A DNA stretch of 64,000 nt. Origin: Oikopleura dioica (taxonomy: Eukaryota > Chordata > Appendicularia > Copelata > Oikopleuridae). This document shows positions 22,246-30,934 of this stretch, piece after piece. The stretch lies in contig OU015566.1 of the NCBI GenBank assembly GCA_907165135.1, positions 3,784,501 through 3,848,500 of the forward strand, given 5' to 3'. Every line of letters begins with the position of its first letter. Position 1 is the stretch's first letter. The notes below the pieces were generated by a model. It had not been told where the DNA came from and did not search any database. It saw nothing but the letters and a program-made list of their open reading frames with translations. A program made the position numbers and the translations under genes.

Positions 22246-22923
22246 TTAGTTTTGAATAAAAACAGAGAGAGACGAAATTATGGAAAGATTATTTTGTTGT
22301 TTATTGTTGCTGACTTGAGAACTCGTGTACAGAACGTGAAAGTAAATTATCATTTCTTTGGGGACAGAGCTGTCAAATTTCAGATTTTTTGAAGAAGGAT
22401 TTTTAATATCCCTGGGGGACTTGGTCGGAGACTTGTGGAGCCTGGTTGGAGATTTGTTCAATTTGAGTGGAGTTCTGGGGAACTTGGTTGTCGTCTTGGG
22501 GAGTTGATCGGAGACTTGGGGGACCTGGTCGGAAGTTTGTGGGAACTGGTTGGAGATCTGCTCGATTTGAGTGGAGTTTTGTGGAACTTGAGTGTCGTCC
22601 TGGGGGTATTGGTCAGAGACTTGTGGGACCTGGTCGGAGACTTGTGGGAGTTGGTTGGAGACCTGAGCAGTCTGGTTGGTTTCCTGAGCGACCTGGTCGG
22701 AGACCTGAGGAAGCTGGTCAGAGACTTGTGGGAGCTGGTTGGACACCTGGGCGTATTGGTCGGAAACCTGAGCGGTCTGGTTGGTTTCCTGAGCGACTTG
22801 GTCGGAGACCTGAGGAACCTGGTTCGTGACCTGGGGAACTTGGTCGGAGACTTGCTCGGTCTGGGTATCGTTGGTGGGGTAGGCGGAGACGACGGCGAAG
22901 GTGAAGACGGAGAAAAGCTTCAT
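22246..22923 (-). CDS. Secreted protein of Gln/Val/Ser/Asp heptapeptide repeats
   Basis: Single exon, 225 residues as read. A signal peptide (MKLFSVFTFAVVSAYP) is followed by more than fifteen copies of a seven-residue unit, consensus QVSDQVP with Asn/Thr variants (QETNQTA, QVSNQLP). A longer unit ending QNSTQIEQISNQ is present, and a second copy is visible in the shifted frame. Near 22498-22501 a C-run is one base short: beyond it the reading frame gives a basic tail (TTTKFPRTPLKLNKS), while a neighbouring frame continues the repeat and stops at 22403 after QVPQGY. I read this as a one-base deletion or sequencing error. The protein is probably a structural secreted component; function unknown. 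All frames across the 21-bp repeat are open, so the strand call rests on the signal peptide. Confidence 0.7.
   Translation of the reverse strand: MKLFSVFTFAVVSAYPTNDTQTEQVSDQVPQVTNQVPQVSDQVAQETNQTAQVSDQYAQVSNQLPQVSDQLPQVSDQVAQETNQTAQVSNQLPQVSDQVPQVSDQYPQDDTQVPQNSTQIEQISNQFPQTSDQVPQVSDQLPKTTTKFPRTPLKLNKSPTRLHKSPTKSPRDIKNPSSKNLKFDSSVPKEMIIYFHVLYTSSQVSNNKQQNNLSIISSLSVFIQN
22432..22870. repeat. 21-bp tandem repeat coding for heptapeptides
   Basis: About twenty imperfect 21-bp units (CTTGGTCGGAGACTTGTGGGA-like on the + strand), with a higher-order duplication of several units. Confidence 0.85.
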
Positions 22924-23559
22924 GGTCTAAATAAGGCATGAGAAATAGCTATTAATTGAACAATTAAGGCTTCAAAAGAAGGTTTTTTTAATTGTAGATA
23001 ACTAGAGTGTCTGCTGTGAAAATTCTCGAGTTCTTGACAAAGAATAAACCTCTAGAGAGCTTTACGTTTCTTATCTTTTAAGCCTCTCTTATCGTGTTTG
23101 CCGTAAATGAGCGTTACTCTTTAGCTCTTAGGATATCTCTCGATTTCTCTTCTCTTCGTTTTCTTGATCCCTTACCTTATCGGTTTGTGAAGAAGACTTC
23201 TTTAGATTTGGTTGCTTGATTTATTTCAAGTGAAGATTTCTTATCGGAGTCGCGCTTAAATACTGTTTCCGAGAGCACCATTTCTGGCGGTGGTGGCGCG
23301 TGATAGGCGCATGCGCGCTATCAAGTGTGCCAATCGTCACTCGATGTTTTACGAAACTTTTGCAGTTTTTATGATGAGCAAGACGCAAGTACGCTTGTGC
23401 CAATCGCTGACGAGATGCTGAATTCACTCTCGTACAAGTCTTATTCACCTGTCCGCTTATCTCATTTCTCAGTCAAAAGCTGATGCTTCGTGGTCTTGTC
23501 TACCAGGCACTTTCTATCAGGAATTGCTGACGTATGCTGTTAGGCCAAGATATCTGTGT

Positions 23560-24135
23560 TGAAACCTGACTCAAGGCCCTGAAACAAGGCTGAAAGAGTT
23601 TTAATACAGTGAAAACTCAAAATTTGCCTACTCGAAATTTGGCCGGTTTTGATCGAAATTGGCTGAATTTTGAATCTCAAAAAGACTCAAAAATTGGCCG
23701 CTTTTTCAAAAATAAAAAAATTTGCATCAAAATAGACCCAAATTATGGTATTTCTGACCATTTTTAGCTATTTTGAAGCGTTTAAATCATCTAGAATAAC
23801 TTTATTTTGATAAAAATGACTTAGAACAAGCAAAAAAATTGAATAAAATTCATCAAAAACGTGAAAATCATGCCCATATTCGAAAATTTCGAAACTTTGC
23901 TTTTTTGAAGAGGAAGCTTGGCTACCCGGCAAAAAACTCAAAATTTGGCCGCTTTTTTCGGAAATTTGGATCTGAAAACCGGCCAATTTTTGAGTTTTCA
24001 CTGTATAAAGCCGCATAGTGGCTTTTTCAAAAACAAAGCCGCGTAGACTCTACGCCGTAGAGTGCTACCGTTGCTTTGCCGAAATATCAGCTTTTCAGCA
24101 CCCTGACTCAGGACTCTACACAGGTTCCTGAGTCC
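23560..24135. repeat. MITE family A copy split by family B
   Basis: Left remnant CCTGACTCAAGGCCCTG near 23567 and right remnant CCCTGACTCAGGACTCTACACAGG near 24101-24124, with the GCCGC core words beside the insertion point. Confidence 0.55.
23607..24003. mobile_element. MITE family B, Tc1/mariner-like ends, TA target
   Basis: Terminal inverted repeats CAGTGAAAACTCAAAA and TTTTTGAGTTTTCACTG, flanked on both sides by TA. Subterminal GGCCAA/TTGGCC words are repeated inside. No transposase frame. The TA duplication and CAGTG ends fit a non-autonomous Tc1/mariner-superfamily element. Confidence 0.7.
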
Positions 24136-24781
24136 AAAAGAGAGCACTTAGAGGTCAATCTGACCCAAATTGAGACAATATCAAGAAAGCTCAAAAATAC
24201 CCAAATAACAAAAATATTCATCGTGCGATTCTGCACCGTTCATTTTACAAGTTTTCCGTCCTTAGGACTTTCTGCGGTCAGTGTCACCAAGAACACGACC
24301 GCTAAAGCTAAACATTTTCATATTTACCAAAAACAGCAGCTTTGCAGCTTTTCACGATTTCGCCCGAACTTACCAATATTTAATATTTTTTGAAAATATA
24401 ATATTTTAATAAAATAATATTTTTGAAAAAAAAACAAATGAAAAATACTTCTTTGAAAGAATTGATGGAATAAGCTGAACAGAAGCGTACCAACAATAAA
24501 ACACGATGTAATACATCGAATTAAAATGACCTTGTTGCAGGAAGCAATTTTGACTAGAAGTCATTATTACTGACCGTCAACAAGAAAATGGAGTCGTCCA
24601 TCCAATTGCAAAACAAACCCTCATTGGTCCATCAACAATCTCCTTTTTGACAATTGATGCACAAATGCTTTGTTTCGTAATTCAATCCACGACTCTGTTT
24701 TCATGCTTTTTCGCGCAGCATCCCCAAAAATCAGTCAATCTCCTGAGCGGAGAAGAATCTTTCGGAATGATCAGATGTGGC

Positions 24782-24790
24782 TATAAAAAG
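24782..24790 (+). promoter_or_regulatory. TATA box (TATAAAAAG)
   Basis: TATAAAAAG 52 nt upstream of the ATG at 24834, at a plausible distance for a short 5' UTR. Confidence 0.55.
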
Positions 24791-24833
24791 GAATCTCCTT
24801 GTCTGTTTTTCGTATTCCAAAAAAAAGGGAGCA

Positions 24834-25091
24834 ATGGCTGAGCAAGAGTCGAAAGAGCTAGCTTTGAAAATGGAGAAACTCTTGGCCAACGCTGATACAA
24901 TCATAAGAATAATCGACACTCTGCTGGTGCTGAAAGCGAAGATGCGCGAAGAGAATGAGTTTCTCGTCAAATTGTTTGATGATGAACTGAAAGCCAAAAG
25001 GGAAAAAGAAGTTTTTGATACCGACAATCAAAAGAAGATAGAAGCCATCAAAGAACAACGAGATAAAGCTAAGGAATGGCTCGAGGGTTAA
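24834..25091 (+). CDS. Short coiled-coil protein
   Basis: ATG at 24834 behind a TATA box; 85 residues. Almost entirely a charged coiled coil (LALKMEKLLANADTIIRI and onward), ending KEWLEG. It may be the first exon of a longer product that includes the downstream motif block at 25165-25523, but no GT-AG pair joins the two in frame, so they are kept apart. No family recognised. Confidence 0.5.
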   Translation: MAEQESKELALKMEKLLANADTIIRIIDTLLVLKAKMREENEFLVKLFDDELKAKREKEVFDTDNQKKIEAIKEQRDKAKEWLEG

Positions 25092-25164
25092 CTACTTTTA
25101 GTAATGGGAATAGGGGAAAAGGTTGAGCCAAACAAAGAAACGATTGAACGACTACAACAAAACA

Positions 25165-25523
25165 ATGGCAGAACTTTCCGATGAGTACTACTCATTGGAT
25201 CATCATTTACCAACCAAGGCCACAAGTTTCGAAGCTTCAGAGTCATCAGCGCCTCCCGCAAAGAAAACAGAGGACCTGGTGATCGTGATCGATGACGAAG
25301 AGGATGAATCCAACGAAGTTTGGGTTGTATTCGAATGATAGATAAAAAAAGTATGATTGATACCGTATCAGAAAAACAACCCAGAAAAGGCGCAAAAGCT
25401 ACAGAGTCTTCAGAGCCTCCCGCAAAGAAAACACCGGTGATCGTCATCGATGACACCGACGAAGATGACACTGACGAAAATGAGAACTCCTACGATGTAC
25501 TCGAATCGTTGACCGATCAATGA
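25165..25523 (+). CDS. Two-copy SUMO-interaction-like motif region
   Basis: Two consecutive open segments, 25165-25338 and about 25365-25523. Each encodes Ser-Glu-rich sequence, PPAKKT, and a hydrophobic core followed by acids: DLVIVIDDEEDE in the first and TPVIVIDDTDEDD in the second. The pattern V/I-V/I-x-V/I plus acidic tail is the classic SUMO-interacting motif. The nucleotide sequence is itself tandemly duplicated: the word GATACCGTATCA followed by GAAAAACAACCCAGAAAAGGC is found at about 25358 and again at about 25522. The exact exon joins are unresolved; a phase-correct canonical intron between the two was not found. It may be the 3' part of the 24834 gene. Confidence 0.4.
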
Positions 25524-26339
25524 TACCGTATCAAATCAGAAAAACAACCCAGAAAAGGCTCACCAGCCCCGAAAGTACCAGGACCAGATGGCAAATCAAT
25601 GATTGAAATCATACAACTATTGGGAAGTCGACTCTACTCTAAATTAAATCCCGTCCTTACAGTAACTGTTGAAAATTATTATGTACTGAAAAACTGAAAC
25701 ATTCATTGATACTGAGAAATAAATTGGAATAGACGGAACTATCAAATGTTCACCATCAATAGGAGCAAAATCATTTTTCTTGGGGCGAGTGAGCCCGAAT
25801 TCTCGAGCAAAGGAATTTCTTGAATGCACGAGCGAGCCAATCAGAGCGCGCGCTGATGTTAATTTCCCATTTTCGAGAATTTACGACTGAAGCTCAAAAG
25901 ACAAAAAAAGAGAAAAGAAAGCATATTTACTGGAAGATGGAATACTGTAGTAACAGGTTTTTTTTTATACTGATGCAGGACTCTTGTAACTTTTGACTGG
26001 GTTGAGATATTTAAGTTCTGTAACTTGCAGGATGTAGCTCAGAGGTTAGTTACGTGATTTGAATAGGTTTGGTGTAGATAGCTATTCTGGTGGTGGAGTA
26101 ATGACGTCATCAAAATGCATTATGAAAAGAGACCTCAAGATTGATGACGTCATATCTCCACCACCAATGGTGCAAATGACACCAAAAGCTTATTTAACAT
26201 ACTACAGACACTCTACATTACTCTCCAAAAGAGAGAAATGAAAAATGTTGAGTGGAAAGTATTCAAAAACGTTAAAAACCTGTTAGTGAAAAGACATGAT
26301 GTTAGTATTTTAATTATTCAGAGTGAGAAAGAGAGAAAA
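25524..26339. other. Intergenic / RFC5 upstream region
   Basis: No gene seen. Holds a CCAATCAGAGCGCG word near 25837 and a short hairpin element at 26088-26166. Confidence 0.5.
26088..26166. repeat. Short hairpin element with paired CRE palindromes
   Basis: 26-nt arms, TGGTGGTGGAG..ATGACGTCATCAA at 26088-26113 and its inverse at 26141-26166, with two mismatches. Each arm contains TGACGTCA, the cAMP-response element palindrome. Confidence 0.7.
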
Positions 26340-28543
26340 ATGAGCGCGAAGATTATCGGACTTCCGTGGGTGGAGAAATATCGACCCAACAAGCTGGATG
26401 ATTTGATTTCACACCAGGAAATTATTTCTACAATTCAGAAGTTCATCGGTGAGTTTTCTACCTTCGACATTTAAATGGGATACAGTATCTACTGTATAAA
26501 GAAGCTAGCACTTTTCATCCTAGGGTCGGACTTCCTTCCTTAATTTTTTGCTTACTAAGGGTCCTTTCCTTAGTAAGGTAAGGATTTTTTCCTTACCCTT
26601 TTTCGGATTTCGGCGGAAAAAAATCCTTACCATACTTCCTTTATTAGTTTTCAGAGATCCTTAGTAAGGATCTTCAATCCTTAGCGATTTTTCCTTAATT
26701 CCTTTCCTTACTAAGGATTTTTAAAAGGATTTTTTCGACGGCCTACGCATTTGGAGAACGCTTTTATCAAAAAACCTTTTCAAAAGCCTTAGTAAGGAAA
26801 GAAATTAAGGACGAGTTGTGAAGGAATTTAAGAAAAATGTCTCTTGCCAACTTACTGACTGCTATTTTCATCAATAAGAACATTTTTGCAAATCGTACCT
26901 TATCAATTCCTTACTAAGGTTACTAAGGCCTTAGTAAGGATGGCCCTTAGTCCTTCCTTAGGCATTTCCTGATTTTCATCAAAATCAAAACCCTTACCCT
27001 TAGTAACTAAGGAAACCTTAGTAAGGGGTCCGACCCTAGTTTTCATCTTCATTTCATCCTCTTTAAAGTCATTTTTCAGACAACCAGCAGCTTCCCCATC
27101 TTCTTTTCTACGGCCCTCCCGGCACGGGAAAGACAAGCACAATTCTAGCAGTGGCGAAGCAACTCTACGGCGTCAAGAATTTCAAGAAAATGGTTTTGGA
27201 ACTGAACGCGTCGGACGATCGAGGAATCGGAGTCGTCAGAAGCGAGATTTTGAACTTTGCCTCGACTGCTTCTCTTCACTGCAAAGGCTTCAAAGGTAAG
27301 ACTTATCGCGTTTCTACGGAAATTTAAAGTCACGTTTTCCAAAGCCGAAAGCAAGCGCGATTTTCTCGACAATAATCAAGTAACCCCGCGATTTTTTAAT
27401 CCAATGATATATATCAAACAAGGATTACGAGCCTCTATGTAGTGCTTGAGCTTATTTTTAGCAATTTTACTCATATTTGCGATTTTAGTGATTATTCTTG
27501 ATGAATGCGACGCAATGACCCGCGATGCTCAAGCTGCTCTTCGGCGAGTGATGGAAAAATACACGAAAAACGTTCGATTCTGGTAGAAAACTAATTTAAG
27601 TCCACTTTTGAACGCGTTTTTAGCTTGATTTGCAATTACTTGGGCAAGTTGATTCCGGCGATTCAAAGTCGCTGCACTCGATTTCGCTTTGCGCCGCTGA
27701 GCAAGGACCAGATGATGCCGAGAATCAACCACGTCGTAGAAGAAGAAGGAATCAACATTGACCAGTCCGGTATGGAACTGCTGCTCAAATTGGCGGAGGG
27801 AGATATGCGAAGGAAACGGTTTTATTTGACTCCTTTCTTCGGTTTGGGGTAAATTCAGGCGACAAGAACCTGTGACACGAACGTAGGCCCTGTGTAGAAA
27901 CCTGAGTCAGCGTTCTGAAAGGCCGTAAAGCTGCTCTTAACACTGACTCAGTTTTCAGGCAGATTGAGAAGCTGCTTGAGTCTCAGCCGGAGCAAAATAA
28001 GAGCGTTACTTTGCGCGGCTTTTTTGTAAAACTATGCGAAGCCGCAAGTCTCGAACCGTTCTGATAGAAGCTTGAATATCTTGCAAGCCTCGCATTTGGC
28101 GTTCAACAAAGTTACGGAAGATATCGTTTACAAAGTTACAGGCCGGCCGAATCGAAATGACATCCGAAAGCTGATGGAATGGCTCCTCAATCAGGACATC
28201 AAATATTGCATCGAAAATATTCAGGTTCTCTTTTGTAATAGAGCGTTTTCTTTCTAAATGGTTATTCAGGAATTGATGATCGAAAATGGACTGGCGCTGA
28301 ACGACGTCTTGACCGATCTTTACGAAGAAGTTTGCGAAGCAGACTTGCCAGAAATTCCCAAAGCTGAGCTTCTTTCGGTAAGACCATTCTATGAACAAGG
28401 AAAGGCACTGACTCTTCTATTTCAAGACGCTTGCTGACATCGAGTACCGATTGAACATCGGCGCGTCCGAGAAGATCCAGCTCGCGGTCATCGTCGCTGC
28501 GTTCTCCAAAGTCCGCAACACCGTCCCACGAATGGAAGAGTAA
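26340..28543 (+). CDS. RFC5: Replication factor C subunit 5 (clamp loader)
   Basis: Seven exons: 26340-26448, 27080-27295, 27489-27582, 27624-27812, 28068-28224, 28270-28377 and 28427-28543; 329 residues against about 340 in vertebrates. It begins [21 protein letters not shown], then Walker A GPPGTGKT, the [10 protein letters not shown] motif, Walker [12 protein letters not shown] motif QSRCTRFRF and sensor-2 region GDMRR. The C-terminus [15 protein letters not shown] and the helices before it distinguish RFC5 from RFC2 and RFC4. Part of the five-subunit AAA+ complex that loads PCNA in DNA replication. Intron 4 is best read as GA-AG (CGAAG|GAAACG), which gives the conserved GDMRRSLNILQ; a GT donor six bases on adds one residue. 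Intron 1 is unusually long because of an inserted element. Confidence 0.94.
26520..27039. mobile_element. Inverted-repeat element in RFC5 intron 1
   Basis: Ends are inverted: CTAGGGTCGGAC at about 26520 and GTCCGACCCTAG at 27028-27039. The interior is filled with CCTTAGTAAGG-type palindromic words (more than ten). No coding capacity seen. Confidence 0.7.
27888..27975. repeat. MITE family A fragment in RFC5 intron 4
   Basis: Shares TGTGTAGAAACCTGAGTCAG on the left and ACTGACTCAGTTTTC on the right with other family A copies. Confidence 0.6.
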
Positions 28544-28674
28544 CTGTTAACAATCACAGACACTGATAAATCTCACTTAGGATAATTTTTGAATAACTTA
28601 CACTGCCCTCTTATCAACACATCATTTTCATCTCATTTTCAACTAGATTTGTCTAAAAATCCTAAGATGTTCAG

Positions 28675-30208
28675 ATGGAAAATATCGACAGATTGTTGGT
28701 AGAATCCTTTCTTGCTCAAGGAGACATTGCTGGGCTACTCAGATACAAAGAAAACCCCACTCCTCATCCCAGATCTGGCCATCGTCTCTGTAAGTGAACT
28801 TTGAGAAGTCTCGTTTTAATGGAAAAAATTTAGGCTTCATAAATGGATACTTGTGGCTGATTGGGGGCTACGTTCATTTTCTCCCGCTCTCGCGAGGCCC
28901 ACGAGTTCCAATGATGGAAATAGTCGACAAAGAAGTGTGGCGATTTGACCCGATGCTGTCAAACTGGAAGAAAATGGAAGTGGAAGGAGAGCCGCCGAAA
29001 ACAATGGCCTCTCATGCTCTCTGCTCTTCTGGTACGGTTACAGATCAGTTGATTGTACGTTAGAAAATGAGCAACATCTTTAACCGTTTCCTGGGTAAAT
29101 ACATCTTCGTCCATGGCGGCTCAAAACTGCCCTTTGGAACCACAATCCGCAAGAACCTGCATGTTTACGACACAGAGCTCAGTCGCTGGTCAAAACTCGA
29201 CGATCATCTTAACGAAGAAAACGACTTCATCCCCGAAGGCGTCTACGGCCACTCCTTAGTCATCGTCAAAGACTCGTTGTATATAATTGGCGGCACGGCG
29301 GGGCAACAGTTTTTCAACAGTGTTAATCGGTAAATGGACCTCTTTTACTCAACTCCTCATCATCATTTTCAGCTTCGATCTTGGGGAAAAGAAATGGGAG
29401 CGAGTTTTCGATCATATTGTAATTTTCAACGAAGAAGACGACGTTCCAAGCGGACGCTATCGACAAGAATGCGTGACTTACATGGAGAGATGGATCTTCA
29501 TGATCGGTGGCGGGACGAGCGCGGAGGTTTTTAGCTCAAGAAGAATATTTGTTTTTGACACGTTGGAGAAAAAATGGACACAGGTGAATATGCACGGTTT
29601 TCTCACTGATTATTGAGTGGAAGGCCAAACTGGCGCTTTTGATCTTATCAAAGCTTGCTTATTTATCTTGCTTACACCCGCAGTCAACCATTTTCCTAGT
29701 TGAAAGCGAATATATCAGAACCAGACGATCTCGAAATCCGCGAGTTCCAGCCTCCAGACGTTCGCTGCCACTCTTTGGCTATCGACGGCTCAACAATTTA
29801 CATGGTCGGCGGGTTTCTTTCTTCTTCACGAGAAGGAAGAGCAGCAGGAACGTCAAAATGCTCCGATGCTATTTGGAAGCTCGACATAAATCCAGGTTTA
29901 TTTTCTCCCAAAACGTCTAAATCTTAATCCTTTTAGAGCGACTGTCAGAAGAAAAATACAACCCGAAAATATTGACCCTCAACTGGATAAAAATCCAGCA
30001 AAACTTGCCACAGCCAATTTTCTTCCACGATTCCGTCTACGCCTTCGAGCATGGCGAGATCTTCGTCTTCGGCGGAAACAACAAAAACGGGAAACGAAAC
30101 AACGATCTCACTAGACTGCGCATTCAACCAGGTTCGTTGGAAACGCTTTCAAAAAAGGTCAAATACCGGCATTTCGGAGAGGAAAAGACCAAGTTTACCT
30201 GTTTGTAA
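28675..30208 (+). CDS. KLHDC10: Kelch domain-containing protein 10 homolog
   Basis: Six exons: 28675-28789, 28834-29031, 29095-29329, 29373-29583, 29700-29895 and 29937-30208; about 408 residues. The family order is followed: PRSGHRLCFINGYLWLIGGY, the HGGSKLPFGTTIRKNLHVYD blade, EGVYGHSLVIVKDSLYIIGG, SGRYRQECVTYM then IFMIGGGTSAEVF, DVRCHSLAIDGSTIYMVGG, and FFHDSVYAFEHGEIFVFGG. Six kelch blades form one propeller. In vertebrates KLHDC10 is a substrate receptor of a CUL2 ubiquitin ligase; whether the C-terminal BC-box is kept here is unclear, since the tail differs. Intron 2 reads in phase only if it ends in GG (TTTCCTGG|GTAAATAC) instead of AG. It starts 131 bp after RFC5 on the same strand, so the two could form an operon. 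Confidence 0.9.
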
Positions 30209-30934
30209 TATTTTTGCTACGAATAATAAAAAAACGTAAAACCAATGAAAATCGAGCGGTTGGTGGATAATTAATGAAATCATCGATTCGCTGTTTTGGC
30301 AGAAATTGCAGACTATGAATTTGTTTAAAAATAGTGCGACGCAAGTTATGTTGGTTAGCTCTTTGTATGATGCATTTTTTAATTGGTACTTTATTAATTC
30401 GTTTATACCATAGTTGCACGCTGTTTGGAGTGTGTTGGTATGTTTTCATAGATGATAATTAACGCTGCGTAACCTCTTTCTGCGCTGGGCAACCTAAGTA
30501 GAAAACAAGAGTAAGGTTCTGAAGAGTCTATATGACAAGCCACGTAGCGGCGTTTTCAAAATCGAAGCCGCAAAGCGGCTTCTCAAATAAACTCTCCAGA
30601 ACCTGACTCAGGTTTTCAACGCAGGGCGCCGAGCCCAGACCTCTTAATCGCCATTTAGACCAGAGTCTCAAGAGGTAAGAAACGAGAAAGAGAGAGTCAG
30701 ATGTAAAAGTCTATAATTTATTCCAGTCTAGTAGAACTTGTAGGAGTAAAGGCACCTGGAGGTAAAGAAAGAGCTGTTTTGTTCCACTCAAAGAGAAGCG
30801 GAAGAGATAAAAAGTCTAAATAAAGAAATCGTGAAAAAAGCTGGAATTGACAGTGGGGGAATGCGATGATTTTTTTGTTCTAAATTGTCAGTTTTGCGGT
30901 GGCTCTCGATTTGTATTTTTCGTTTTTTTTGCAT
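30209..30934. other. Intergenic, convergent gene ends, MITE copy
   Basis: Lies between KLHDC10 (+) and the connexin 3' end (-). Contains a family A element at about 30483-30635; otherwise nothing seen. Confidence 0.55.
30483..30635. repeat. MITE family A copy
   Basis: CTGGGCAACCTAAGTAGAAAAC on the left, GAAGCCGCAAAGCGGCTTC in the centre, and AACCTGACTCAGGTTTTCAAC with GCCGAGCCC on the right. Confidence 0.75.

Larger units (their letters stand above)
22924..24833. other. Intergenic with nested MITEs
   Basis: No gene supported. 22924-23560 is plain sequence, apart from a GCGC-rich patch at 23290-23330. 23560-24135 is a family A element interrupted by a second element. 24370-24440 is AT-rich. 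Confidence 0.5.

Noticed and set aside
22435-22941. Long + strand frames (Leu/Gly-rich and Gly/Arg-rich) over the heptad gene
   Set aside because: Mirror of the 21-bp repeat. The minus strand has the ATG with a signal peptide.
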